A stretch of DNA of 64,000 nt from Thalassotalea sediminis. GTDB taxonomy: Bacteria > Pseudomonadota > Gammaproteobacteria > Enterobacterales > Alteromonadaceae. Shown one piece after another: positions 17,303-26,318 of the stretch (within the stretch, counting starts at the first letter, position 1; the number at the start of each line of letters is the position of its first letter). The DNA lies in NCBI RefSeq assembly GCF_030295915.1, contig NZ_AP027361.1, forward strand, positions 1,116,001-1,180,000, in the 5' to 3' direction. The notes under the pieces were generated by a model. It did no database searches and was not told where the DNA came from. It saw nothing but the letters and a program-made list of their open reading frames with translations. A program made the position numbers and the translations under genes.

Positions 17303-17782
17303 TTAAGAGGTCGCAAAGCTGCTTAATTGTTCGCCATCCATTCTATAACCTATCCATTCTGGTTGCGGTTTTGCGCCTAAAGATTCATAAAATTCTCGTG
17401 ATGGTGTATTCCAATCTAAACAACTCCATTCGAACCTTCCGCAACCCTTTTCTACAGCAATTTGAGCTAAGTGCTTTAATAGTCCAATACCTGCACCTTT
17501 GCCTCGAAACTCTGGAGAAACGTAAAGATCTTCTAAGTAAAGGCCTGGTTTGGCTAACCACGTTGAATAATTATAGAAATAAACAGCAAAGCCAATTGCA
17601 TTGCCATTTAGTTCACAAATTAAGCCATAAACACCCGTATTGTCACCGAACATGCTTGTTTCTATGGTTGCTACAGTGGCGTGAACTTCTGATTCTGCTT
17701 TTTCGTATATCGCTAACTCGCGAATAAAATGTAAAATGGTGCCTGCATCGCTTTTAACTGCGGGTCTTATTGAAATTGTCAT
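17303..17782 (-). CDS. GNAT family N-acetyltransferase
   Basis: A 159-residue single-domain GNAT protein with IRPAVKSDAGTILHFIRELA at the N-terminus and the acetyl-CoA loop LEDLYVSPEFRGKGAGIGLLKHLAQIA, then FEWSCLDWNTPSREFYESLGA. These motifs resemble the diamine (spermidine/spermine-like) acetyltransferase branch of the family. GAGGAAA lies before the ATG. The substrate is not proven. Confidence 0.9.
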   Translation of the reverse strand: MTISIRPAVKSDAGTILHFIRELAIYEKAESEVHATVATIETSMFGDNTGVYGLICELNGNAIGFAVYFYNYSTWLAKPGLYLEDLYVSPEFRGKGAGIGLLKHLAQIAVEKGCGRFEWSCLDWNTPSREFYESLGAKPQPEWIGYRMDGEQLSSFATS

Positions 17783-17976
17783 TGTGTTTTCCTCTACAAT
17801 ATAGGTTTTATATGGCGCTAGTGTAACAGTTTTAACAGGCTCTTTAATTGAAATTCTGCATGGTTAACTGTATAGGTAGTATTAATAGGGGATTGTATCT
17901 GTTTTAATGCTGAACATTTTTTTATAGTAGTGGTCTATGTGTTGCAGGTTTTATTCAAGAGAGTACGTTGAGTTTT

Positions 17977-19488
17977 ATGAAAATTAGTCAATTGGTTAAT
18001 ACGAGTGTCATCGCTGTTTTTGCATTATTAACGTTTGCTACATATGCGCAAGATGTTAGTGAGCAAGCACAATCAACAGCTAAGTACGCGGTAAATAAGT
18101 ATGCCGAAGCAATGGTAGATAGCTTAGCTGAACTGGTAAAGCATAATACGGTTGCAAAAGAGGGGGTTCCCTCAGATGAAAACCCCGTCCATATTGCGTT
18201 TAAAAAAGAGCTAAAACGACAAGCTGATGCGCTTGGTTTAGATTATAAAGACGATGGCTACGTTGTTATAATCGGTTTAGGTGAAAGTAAAGAGCGTGTT
18301 GGCATTATTACCCATGGTGACATTCAACCTGTAAACCCTACTAAATGGAAAAAGTCTCCGTTTGAATTAGATCGCACTTCCGAGCCGGGTAAACTTATCG
18401 GTCGAGGCACAGAAGATGATAAGGGCCCAATCGCAACAGCGTTATACGCGATGAAATCAATAAAAGATCTGGAACTTCCCTTAAGTAAACGCCTTGAATT
18501 GTACATCTATATGGCCGAGGAATCAGATTGGCAGCCGCTAATAGACTATGTGGCTCATCATGAATTACCACAAACGAATATTACGCTTGATGCTGAATAC
18601 CCCGTAGTTACGGCTGAGAAGGGGTATGGTACTTTGAAAATTGCTTTTAATAAGGTAGAAAAGCAAACGTTTGATACGTATGTGAGTGTCTTTGAAGGCG
18701 GCTATTTTGGTTCACAAATTCCAGAAGATGCTAAAGCAGTAGTTGAAAATGCAGATATTCGACTGCTAGAAAAGTTAATGCATAAAGCACAGTCTTACCA
18801 AGGTATTAATTTTGATTTTACACTTGAAGGTAGTCGGCTGACTATTACCGCATTGGGTAAATCTGCACACTCTTCTAAGCCGCAAGAGGGCGTCAATGCA
18901 ATCCCTTATTTGGCTGATTTACTTGCTGAACATCGGTGGCCCAATAATGGTGCAGGAACGTTAGTAAATTTTATTAATGACAATATTGGCTTAGGTTTGG
19001 AAGGCAAGAAATTCGGCAATATCGCATATCGAGACGATTTTATGGGGCCGATGACAGTATCACCTACTGTGATCAAGCAACATAAAGATAGTCTTGAATT
19101 GAACATTAATATTCGTCGTCCAAAAGGTAAAACGGCGTCTACGCTACGAGATGAAATTACCCAGGCGATTGCAACGTGGAAACTACAAAACCTCGCCGAT
19201 ATTACTGAATTAGATCATCAAATAGGTGATCCGTTTGTGCAATCACAGGCGCCGCATATTGCTACCTTGTTATCAGTGTTTAAGCATTATACAGGTATTC
19301 AAGACGCTAAGCCTATTTCTATAGGTGGTGGTACTAATTCTCGACTGTTTCCTAGTGCGGTTGCTTTTGGTCCATCAATGCCCGGTAAAAAATACACGGG
19401 TCACTCAGAGCATGAGTTTATTACAAAGGAACAATTTGTATTGAATTTACAAATGTATACTGCAGTTTTAGTCGAGTTGGCTCAGTAA
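17977..19488 (+). CDS. Exported M20-family dipeptidase
   Basis: About 503 residues with a signal peptide (ends near TYAQ). M20 metallopeptidase motifs are THGDIQPV (first metal ligand), GRGTEDDKGP (bridging Asp), MAEESDW (catalytic Glu), TLDAEYPV and GHSEHEF (last His ligand). A lid domain with AHSSKP is also present. These fit PepV/Sapep-like dipeptidases acting in the periplasm. The ATG at 17977 opens the signal peptide; an in-frame TTG 9 bases upstream is an alternative start. Confidence 0.9.
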   Translation: MKISQLVNTSVIAVFALLTFATYAQDVSEQAQSTAKYAVNKYAEAMVDSLAELVKHNTVAKEGVPSDENPVHIAFKKELKRQADALGLDYKDDGYVVIIGLGESKERVGIITHGDIQPVNPTKWKKSPFELDRTSEPGKLIGRGTEDDKGPIATALYAMKSIKDLELPLSKRLELYIYMAEESDWQPLIDYVAHHELPQTNITLDAEYPVVTAEKGYGTLKIAFNKVEKQTFDTYVSVFEGGYFGSQIPEDAKAVVENADIRLLEKLMHKAQSYQGINFDFTLEGSRLTITALGKSAHSSKPQEGVNAIPYLADLLAEHRWPNNGAGTLVNFINDNIGLGLEGKKFGNIAYRDDFMGPMTVSPTVIKQHKDSLELNINIRRPKGKTASTLRDEITQAIATWKLQNLADITELDHQIGDPFVQSQAPHIATLLSVFKHYTGIQDAKPISIGGGTNSRLFPSAVAFGPSMPGKKYTGHSEHEFITKEQFVLNLQMYTAVLVELAQ

Positions 19489-19840
19489 TGCTTTATTAGC
19501 ATTGAAATTTATGCAGAGACGCTTCATGTGGTAACTTTGTTTACTAGAACGTATTGAACTTTCATGTTTGATTTTACCGCAATTTGTTTGGTATTTATAC
19601 AAGGTGGCGCTTGCGCGTGTAGTTATTCTACTTAAGTAAAGCGTTAACACAGTAGAAGTGCCAAACAGGTGCAGCCCGAAGGGGGCAACTAAACGCCTCC
19701 TGCTCTTTGTTACTTAAACAAACCATAGAATGACTATGCAATAATCCAAGTGCCGCGTTCAGAAGGCGTTTATTTTGAACAACACTCAAACAGCAAAGAA
19801 CAACACGTTCTAAACACATTACCGCTGATTTCATTCATTA
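19489..19840. other. Gene-poor segment with structured, coding-like sequence
   Basis: A 352-base interval. The minus strand has a 68-codon open frame (19628-19834) with no ribosome-binding site and a Cys/Leu-rich translation, which is probably not a protein. On the plus strand, AAACGCCT pairs at long range with AGGCGTTT (around 19690 and 19765), and CATAG-AATGA-CTATG makes a small hairpin between them. This could be an unannotated structured RNA or a miniature repeat. Confidence 0.35.
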
Positions 19841-20131
19841 TTAATGCTCGTCTAAACATTTGGCAATGAAGGGGACCTCACTTTTTGCCATAAAACCTTC
19901 TAATACTAAAATGTTTAACCAAAACATTAACAGTGCGAACAAAAAGCTAAAGTTGAAAAAAATGATAACGGCGGGCAGTATGGCAAGAATAAATATGACA
20001 GCATAACGACCATAAAAGTCTGTATTCTTTTCTTCATTAAAGAGTTCAATGGCACATCGAATACGTTTAATCTTGTCCGCAGCGCTTAAATTACGCAACG
20101 TCGGATGATTCCATAAAAATAAGTAGTGCAT
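19841..20131 (-). CDS. Small inner-membrane protein, function unknown
   Basis: A 96-residue protein. The N-terminal 40 residues are soluble (MHYLFLWNHPTLRNLSAADKIKRI), followed by two transmembrane helices (YAVIFILAILPAVIIFF and FLFALLMFWLNILVLEGF) and a short polar tail. No catalytic motif is visible. AAGGGAATA precedes the ATG. It is isolated between the M20 peptidase and the SDR gene. Confidence 0.65.
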   Translation of the reverse strand: MHYLFLWNHPTLRNLSAADKIKRIRCAIELFNEEKNTDFYGRYAVIFILAILPAVIIFFNFSFLFALLMFWLNILVLEGFMAKSEVPFIAKCLDEH

Positions 20132-20338
20132 GTATTTATTCCCTTAAAACCGACACATCGAAGTACTCGATAAATTAAACACTAGCAATTTTGTTTTAAC
20201 TTATCAATATGAGGCCAGATAAAAGCAAAAGAGTGGTCTACCACTTGTATTCTAAATGGATCTAAAAATGATGACGCTAGCACCGTGACAGCTTAATGCG
20301 TATCATGTGTTTATTGGCTAATTGAAAATGAATATAAC

Positions 20339-21061
20339 ATGAAAACTTGTATTGTAACTGGCGGCAGCTCGGGTATTGGATTGAGCATTGTAAAAGCGTT
20401 TATTGATAAGGGATATCGTGTCTGCAATTTAGATTTAACGGATGGAGGTGTAGGAGAGTTTTATCAGTGCGATGTTACAGAACATCAATCAGTACATAAT
20501 GTTATTTCTAATATCGCTAAACAATCGGCTATCGACGTTTTAGTGTCAAATGCTGGAATACACTTCTCAGCAAATATCGAAGATACTTCTCCAGATGATC
20601 TGCAAAAGGTATTTGATATTAATGTTAAGGGAGCATACTCAGCAGTACAGTCAGTTTTACCGATAATGAAACGCGAGAATAAAGGCGCGATTATTATTAT
20701 GGCCTCAGACCAAGCGTTAATTGCTAAACAGAATTCATTTGCCTATAACTTGAGTAAAGCTGCGCTTGCATCGATGGCAAAAACAACCGCACTTGATTAT
20801 GCAGCATTTAACATTAGAGCAAATGCGGTATGCCCTGGCACAATAGAGACACCTTTATATCACAATGCGATTAATGCTTATTGTCAGCGCTCAGGGGCCG
20901 ATAAATCAGCTGTTCACCAAGAAGAAGCAAGTTTACAACCTTTAAATCGCTTAGGGCAGCCTGAAGAAGTTGCAGCATTAGTAACGTTCCTCGCATCAGA
21001 TGAGGCAAGTTTTATTACTGGGAGTCTACAAGTTATAGATGGCGGCTATACAGCGCAATAA
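20339..21061 (+). CDS. Short-chain dehydrogenase/reductase
   Basis: A 240-residue classical SDR: the TGGSSGIG nucleotide-binding loop (residues 7-14), NAGI, a serine near position 130 (IIIMASDQA), the YNLSK catalytic Tyr/Lys, and the C-terminal GSLQVIDGGYTAQ typical of fatty-acyl/sugar SDRs. The acidic residue after the second strand (NLDLTD) favours NAD. It is followed by an amidohydrolase gene 1 base after its stop and an Lrp/AsnC gene, suggesting a small catabolic operon. The substrate is unknown. Confidence 0.92.
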   Translation: MKTCIVTGGSSGIGLSIVKAFIDKGYRVCNLDLTDGGVGEFYQCDVTEHQSVHNVISNIAKQSAIDVLVSNAGIHFSANIEDTSPDDLQKVFDINVKGAYSAVQSVLPIMKRENKGAIIIMASDQALIAKQNSFAYNLSKAALASMAKTTALDYAAFNIRANAVCPGTIETPLYHNAINAYCQRSGADKSAVHQEEASLQPLNRLGQPEEVAALVTFLASDEASFITGSLQVIDGGYTAQ

Positions 21062-21062
21062 T

Positions 21063-21926
21063 ATGACGATTAAAGTAATTGACCCACATATACACTTGTT
21101 TGATTTAACTGCGGGTGATTATCATTGGTTAAAGCCTGAAAATCCGCCTTTTTGGCAAGACAAAGCGCTTATTTATCGCTCTTTTTCTTGTCGCGATATC
21201 TGTTTAGATTCACCATTATCGCTTAACGGCGTGGTGCATATTGAAGCTGGCTTTGACAACCAAAACCCCCAAAGAGAAATTGAATATTTGCAACGCTCTG
21301 TCAAGCTACCTTTTTCTTCGGTTGCTTTAGCTGATATCACACTAGCGCCTGACTTATTTGCTCAAGCAATTGAAGGGTTATTGACTCATAATACTGTGGT
21401 TGGCGTTCGTTACATTTTGGATGAGCAAGCATTAGCAATATTGTCATTGTCGCATGTACAAGTAAATTTGGAATTGTTAGCACATAAAGGACTAGTTTTT
21501 GATTGCCAAATGCCAATTGCCAATAAAAAAGCAGTATCAAAGCTTTGTGAAATATTAACTTTAGTGCCTACACTTAAGGTGGTTATTAATCACGCTGGAT
21601 CACCGCATGAACTAGATAAAGCAGCGGATGATAATCATTGGTATCAGGGCCTTAAAATGCTTTCGGTATTCCCTACTGTTGCTATTAAATGTTCTGGTTG
21701 GGAAATGATATCGAGAAGTTATTCTGTAACTCTATTGCGTGAGATGACATTGACTTGCGTGGATGTCTTTGGGCTAGAACGCGTTATGCTGGCGAGTAAT
21801 TTCCCGCTGTGCTTATTCTCACAGCCATATCAAACCTATTGGCAGATTGTAGTTGATGCAATACCAAACTCATTATTAGATAACTTGTGCTACCTGAATG
21901 CTAAAAAGTGGTATAACGTAGGATAA
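21063..21926 (+). CDS. Amidohydrolase (COG3618-like lactonase/hydrolase)
   Basis: A 287-residue amidohydrolase-2 family protein. IDPHIHLFD carries the HxH metal pair, followed by GDYHWLKPENPPFW; VVINHAGSP supplies a later His and MLASNFPL replaces the usual FGSDWP-type motif near the end. The family includes L-fucono- and L-rhamnono-lactonases and dicarboxylate lactonases. The ATG at 21063 lies just past the SDR stop; a longer frame starting inside that gene is less likely. With the SDR it could form a dehydrogenase-lactonase pair for a sugar (inference). Confidence 0.85.
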   Translation: MTIKVIDPHIHLFDLTAGDYHWLKPENPPFWQDKALIYRSFSCRDICLDSPLSLNGVVHIEAGFDNQNPQREIEYLQRSVKLPFSSVALADITLAPDLFAQAIEGLLTHNTVVGVRYILDEQALAILSLSHVQVNLELLAHKGLVFDCQMPIANKKAVSKLCEILTLVPTLKVVINHAGSPHELDKAADDNHWYQGLKMLSVFPTVAIKCSGWEMISRSYSVTLLREMTLTCVDVFGLERVMLASNFPLCLFSQPYQTYWQIVVDAIPNSLLDNLCYLNAKKWYNVG

Positions 21927-21956
21927 TATACTAAAAAATTGTATTCGAGTGGTTTA

Positions 21957-22415
21957 ATGGATAAGTTTGATAAGAAAATTTTGGAAATTCTTCAAAAAGA
22001 TTGCACCTTGTCAGTGAGTGATGTTGCTTCTCAAGTTGGATTATCTACAACACCTTGTTGGCGTCGTATACAGGCGCTTGAAAAAAATGGTGTTATAAAA
22101 GGGCGAGTTGCGTTAGCTGATCCTGAGCAGTTAAATGTAGGGTTAACCGTATTTGTTATGGTAAAAACTAATCAACATAATCCACAATGGTTAGAAGCCT
22201 TTGGAAAAATAGCTGAAGAGTTTACTGAAATCATTGAGTTCTATCGTATGAGTGGTGAGGTTGATTACTTGCTGCGCGTTGTGGTTTCAGATATGAAAGC
22301 CTACGATAGCTTTTACAAGAAACTTATCGATAGAGCGAGTTTCGCTGATATTAGCTCTAGCTTTGCTATGGAAGAAATCAAATATACGACGGCATTGCCT
22401 GTAAATTATGTGTAA
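21957..22415 (+). CDS. Lrp/AsnC family transcriptional regulator
   Basis: A 152-residue regulator. The N-terminal helix-turn-helix (KILEILQKDCTLSVSDVASQVGLSTTPCWRRIQALEKNGVI) is followed by an Lrp-type ligand-binding (RAM) domain (FVMVKTNQH, then YRMSGEVDYLLRVVVSDM). The ATG at 21957 follows GAGTGG. It lies 31 bases after the amidohydrolase gene and may control that small operon in response to an amino acid or related metabolite. Confidence 0.9.
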   Translation: MDKFDKKILEILQKDCTLSVSDVASQVGLSTTPCWRRIQALEKNGVIKGRVALADPEQLNVGLTVFVMVKTNQHNPQWLEAFGKIAEEFTEIIEFYRMSGEVDYLLRVVVSDMKAYDSFYKKLIDRASFADISSSFAMEEIKYTTALPVNYV

Positions 22416-22706
22416 TGAACTCCTTCTAGTCATTTATGTTTTTTAGTGTGTAGTTTCCCGTTTAGGCCGGTATCACCATTTGTTGTTATCACTATTTCTT
22501 GATAAATATTAGATTGTTAATGCACTTTAAACGTTGAATATTGACGCACTTGTAGCGTCTGTTTTAGATATTAGCAAATAGGAAAACTTATCGTGAATGA
22601 GTTTTCGTTATATTTCCTAGAAAACTTTTCAGATAATCCAAGACTATTTACGTCAAAACAACGATAATATCGTCAATATACTTGTTTACCTGTTTTGGAT
22701 TTTTTC

Positions 22707-24893
22707 ATGGAAATTAACGTCAACTTTCTGGATAACTTGCGTGTTGAAGCCAAGTTTGATGATTTTTCTGTTATTGCTGATCAACCTATCCGTTATAAAG
22801 GTGATGGTTCAGCGCCTAGTCCTTTTGATTATTTTCTCGCATCATCCGCATTGTGTGCCGCTTATTTTATTAAAGTTTATTGTAAGTCGCGCGATATTTC
22901 GACCGATGGTATTCGTTTATCGCAGAATAATATTGTTGATCCTGAAGATCGGTATAACCAAACATTCCAAATTCAGGTAGAAATACCTGAACGCATATCA
23001 GAAAAAGATCGTAAAGGCATGTTGCGGTCTGTTGAACGTTGTACGGTAAAAAAAGTAATTCAAACCGGGCCGACTTTTAGTGTTGAAGCCGTTGATAATT
23101 TAGAGCAAGATGCACAAGCAATGTTGACCGACTTCTCTAGTAGCGGCGAGGCGACATTCATTGAAGGTAAAGATTTACCTTTAGAAAAAACCATCGAAAA
23201 TATGACGCAGAAGCTTGCTGAACTAGGCATGAAAATTGAAGTTGCATCATGGCGAAATATTGTCCCCCATGTGTGGTCATTACATATTCGTGATGCAGCA
23301 TCACCCATGTGTTTTACGAATGGTAAAGGTGCAACGAAAGAAAGTGCGTTATGTTCTGCGTTAGGTGAGTTTATTGAACGATTAAGTTGTAACTTTTTCT
23401 ATAACGATCAGTTTCTGGGTTTAGACATCGCTAACAGCGAGTTTGTGCATTACCCTTGTGAAAAATGGTTCAAACCGGGGATCAATGATGAATTACCAAC
23501 CGAGATTTTGGATGAATACTGTTTAGATATTTATAATCCGGATGGTGAACTACGCGGCTCCCATTTAATTGATACCAATTCTGGCAATAAAGAGCGCGGT
23601 ATTTGTTCGATTCCTTATACAAGACATTCTGATGGTCAAACGGTTTACTTCCCTTCTAATTTGATTGAAAACCTTTTTCTCAGCAATGGTATGAGTGCCG
23701 GTAATAATCAGCAAGAAGCAAAAGTACAATGTTTATCTGAAATCTTTGAAAGAGCTGTTAAGCGTCAGATCATTGAACAAGAACTTGTGTTACCAGATGT
23801 TCCCGAATCAGTAATCGCTAAATACCCAGATATTGAAGAAGGGATCCGTGCATTAGAGGCACAGGGGTTCCCTATTGTTGTTAAAGATGCTTCTCTTGGT
23901 GGTCAATTTCCTGTTATGTGTGTCACGTTGATGAACCCAAAAACAGGGGGAGTATTTGCTTCTTTTGGTGCTCACCCGAGCTTTGAGGTTGCGCTTGAGC
24001 GAAGCTTAACAGAACTATTGCAAGGTAGAAGTTTTGAAGGCTTGAATGATGTTCAACGCCCGACATTTAATAGCATGGCGGTATCCGAGCCTGAGAACTT
24101 TGTTGAACATTTTATTGATTCTACTGGCGTTATTTCATGGCGTTTCTTTAGTGCGAAGCATGACTTTGATTTTCATGAGTGGGATTTCTCAGGAACTAAT
24201 GAAGAAGAATGCAGCACGTTATTCTCAATTTTAACTCAAATGGGCAAAGAAGTTTATGTGGCAGAATTCACTGAAATTGGTGAAGCATGCCGCATCTTAG
24301 TACCTGACTTCTCCGAAGTTTACCCTGTTGAAGATCTGATTTGGGATAACACAAATAAAGCCTTACAGTATCGAGAAGATATTTTAAACCTACATCGTTT
24401 ATCAGATGATGATTTAGCCGCTTTGGTAACACGTTTAGAAGAGAGTCAGTTAGATAATTATATTGATATTATTACGCTGATCGGTATTGAATTTGACGAA
24501 AATACAGTTTGGGGACAATTAACCATTCTTGAACTTAAAATACTCATATATTTAGCACTAGGTGCCATTGAGGAAGCGATGGAGTTGGTTGGTGAGTTTC
24601 TACAATATAATGACAATACCGTAGAGCGAGGTTTGTTTTATCAAGCAATGCAGGCAACTCTTGAAGTTGCCTTATCCGAAGAGCTGGATATTGAGGATTA
24701 TTTAACCAATTTTACCCGCATGTTTGGTAAAGATACGATGGACAATGTTATTGGTTCGATAAATGGCGATGTGCGATTTTATGGTTTAACACCCACGAAT
24801 ATGGCATTACAAGGGCTTGATAAACATTTACGACTTATCGATAGCTATAAAAAACTGCATAAAGCGAGAGCAGAAAAAGCAGCTAGTCAATAA
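22707..24893 (+). CDS. OsmC domain / YcaO domain fusion protein
   Basis: A 728-residue fusion. Residues about 1-140 are an OsmC/Ohr-like domain with cysteines in SSALCAAYFIKVYC and VERCTVKK. Residues about 160 onward match YcaO (CFTNGKGATKESALCSALGEFIERLS, GICSIPYTRHSDGQTVYFPSNLI, NGMSAGNNQQEAKVQCLSEIFERAVKRQI). In E. coli, YcaO (about 586 residues, no OsmC part) assists beta-methylthiolation of ribosomal protein S12. The YcaO ATP-binding acidic motifs appear intact. There is no recognisable substrate peptide gene nearby, unlike thiazole/oxazole clusters. The ATG at 22707 is preferred to the in-frame TTG at 22695; the ribosome-binding site is weak. Confidence 0.92.
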   Translation: MEINVNFLDNLRVEAKFDDFSVIADQPIRYKGDGSAPSPFDYFLASSALCAAYFIKVYCKSRDISTDGIRLSQNNIVDPEDRYNQTFQIQVEIPERISEKDRKGMLRSVERCTVKKVIQTGPTFSVEAVDNLEQDAQAMLTDFSSSGEATFIEGKDLPLEKTIENMTQKLAELGMKIEVASWRNIVPHVWSLHIRDAASPMCFTNGKGATKESALCSALGEFIERLSCNFFYNDQFLGLDIANSEFVHYPCEKWFKPGINDELPTEILDEYCLDIYNPDGELRGSHLIDTNSGNKERGICSIPYTRHSDGQTVYFPSNLIENLFLSNGMSAGNNQQEAKVQCLSEIFERAVKRQIIEQELVLPDVPESVIAKYPDIEEGIRALEAQGFPIVVKDASLGGQFPVMCVTLMNPKTGGVFASFGAHPSFEVALERSLTELLQGRSFEGLNDVQRPTFNSMAVSEPENFVEHFIDSTGVISWRFFSAKHDFDFHEWDFSGTNEEECSTLFSILTQMGKEVYVAEFTEIGEACRILVPDFSEVYPVEDLIWDNTNKALQYREDILNLHRLSDDDLAALVTRLEESQLDNYIDIITLIGIEFDENTVWGQLTILELKILIYLALGAIEEAMELVGEFLQYNDNTVERGLFYQAMQATLEVALSEELDIEDYLTNFTRMFGKDTMDNVIGSINGDVRFYGLTPTNMALQGLDKHLRLIDSYKKLHKARAEKAASQ

Positions 24894-25026
24894 CATTGTA
24901 TGCAATTAATTTGCGATTGCGTTGATAGGCGTGCCTTCATCACGTGAACTATTTTGCCAAAATTAACGGGAAACTCTCTTTAGTTTTGGCTGATACATAA
25001 CAACAACCATGACATGGATGTAGTAA

Positions 25027-26214
25027 ATGACTCAAGTAAATAGCCATATAATCATCTTACTTACGTTACTTCCGTTGATTTTTTCGTTAGCAAGTCATGC
25101 GGAGAAACTAGACAATCAAGCAACGCCAGCAACAGAAGAAGATACAGACTTTTGGGCAGAGCTTTTAACAAGTGGGCAAGCATTTAAAGAGAAAAAATGC
25201 CACCCTAAAGGCATGTTTTTCAGGTGTATCTCAGGATACGAACCGTCTTATTTTGGTTATGTTGGTCGAGATAAAAAGCACCTTGATGGTTCTCATTTAG
25301 AATTTAAAGTTTCTATAAAATACCCATTATGGGGCAGTTTAGTAGACATTGGTGCTAAAAACGCACCAGATGAGCGTTCTCAGGCGGTTTACTTTGCTTA
25401 CACTGGGCAATATGATTTTTATTTTGGCTCACGTTATTCGGCACCCGTTATTTCGCGACAGCAAAACCCAGGGATTTTTTATAAATATGAATATGAATCT
25501 CGAGATAGTGGTTATAAGAGCTTTTCACTAGGCTATTTTCATGAATCTAATGGTCAAGAGATTGATGATAAACCCCTTTTTGATAATAAAGTGGATGAGC
25601 TACTCGACAAAATTTGTCGAGACGAACAAACAGATAATTGCTTGAGTGATGCTTACAATCACAAACGTGCTCGTTCAATGGCAACAGATTACTTGAGTCG
25701 TGGCTGGGATTATCTCGCTGCGTCTACCAAGTATACGTTATTGCACCGTCGAGATTTGTTTGGCCGTCGTATTGGCGTACAAACAGATTTTTATTTAACT
25801 GCCAAAGCTTATTTTAATTGGCAAGGGCTTGGTGCAGTAAAGGGCAGAGAAGAAAATATTAATTGGTTAAATGGTATTGATAACCCGAAAGATAAGGTTT
25901 ATGACTATCGTACTTTTCAGTTAACTATAAACAGAAAGTTAGATTATCAAGGCTGTGCGGATATAGCTGATAATGACTGCTATAGTGGGCAGGGAAAACA
26001 AAATTGGTTAGATTACCTTGCTGATAATACAGAGTGGAGTTTAACTGTCTCTTCTGGCAATAAACTTAATAATTTGTCTTACCGTTTAGATTTTATTCAT
26101 CACTTTGCTGGCTTATTTCCACTAAAGCTGACTTATTTCAACGGGTATGGTGAAAATATCTCTACTTATCAAGAAAAGAGTCATTACTGGATGATCGGAA
26201 TTGATTTGTGGTGA
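25027..26214 (+). CDS. pldA: Outer-membrane phospholipase A
   Basis: A 395-residue PldA-family protein, longer than the roughly 290-residue E. coli enzyme. The signal peptide ends near ASHA. The catalytic signature YFHESNGQ (family HxSNG, with the His and Ser) is present near residue 175, in a barrel with SRGWDYLAASTKYTL and a closing aromatic strand HYWMIGIDLW. It would hydrolyse phospholipids that reach the outer leaflet. Extra length lies in loops, including a Cys-bearing insert (CRDEQTDNC) that could form a disulphide. Confidence 0.9.
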   Translation: MTQVNSHIIILLTLLPLIFSLASHAEKLDNQATPATEEDTDFWAELLTSGQAFKEKKCHPKGMFFRCISGYEPSYFGYVGRDKKHLDGSHLEFKVSIKYPLWGSLVDIGAKNAPDERSQAVYFAYTGQYDFYFGSRYSAPVISRQQNPGIFYKYEYESRDSGYKSFSLGYFHESNGQEIDDKPLFDNKVDELLDKICRDEQTDNCLSDAYNHKRARSMATDYLSRGWDYLAASTKYTLLHRRDLFGRRIGVQTDFYLTAKAYFNWQGLGAVKGREENINWLNGIDNPKDKVYDYRTFQLTINRKLDYQGCADIADNDCYSGQGKQNWLDYLADNTEWSLTVSSGNKLNNLSYRLDFIHHFAGLFPLKLTYFNGYGENISTYQEKSHYWMIGIDLW

Positions 26215-26246
26215 TTATGCGGTGCTCTTGACTACCTTAACGCATT

Positions 26247-26297
26247 AAAAATGCAGTAATTTGTAATTTAACTTGATAGGAAAATAAATTACTGCAT
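26247..26297 (-). terminator. Hairpin between convergent pldA and permease genes
   Basis: ATGCAGTAATTT (26251-26262) and AAATTACTGCAT (26286-26297) are perfect 12-base inverted copies. Read on the minus strand, the stem is followed by TTTT, so it best fits a terminator for the permease operon. Confidence 0.6.
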
Positions 26298-26318
26298 AAA
26301 TATTTACTCTGCATAAGG

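Noticed and set aside
19628..19834. 68-codon minus-strand frame
   Set aside because: No ribosome-binding site and an odd Cys/Leu composition; kept only as a possible structured segment, not as a gene.
22579..22619. TAGGAAA/TTTCCTA and GAAAACT/AGTTTTC stems before the OsmC-YcaO gene as an attenuator
   Set aside because: Short AT-rich arms of this kind arise often by chance in such sequence, and no T-run or leader peptide accompanies them.
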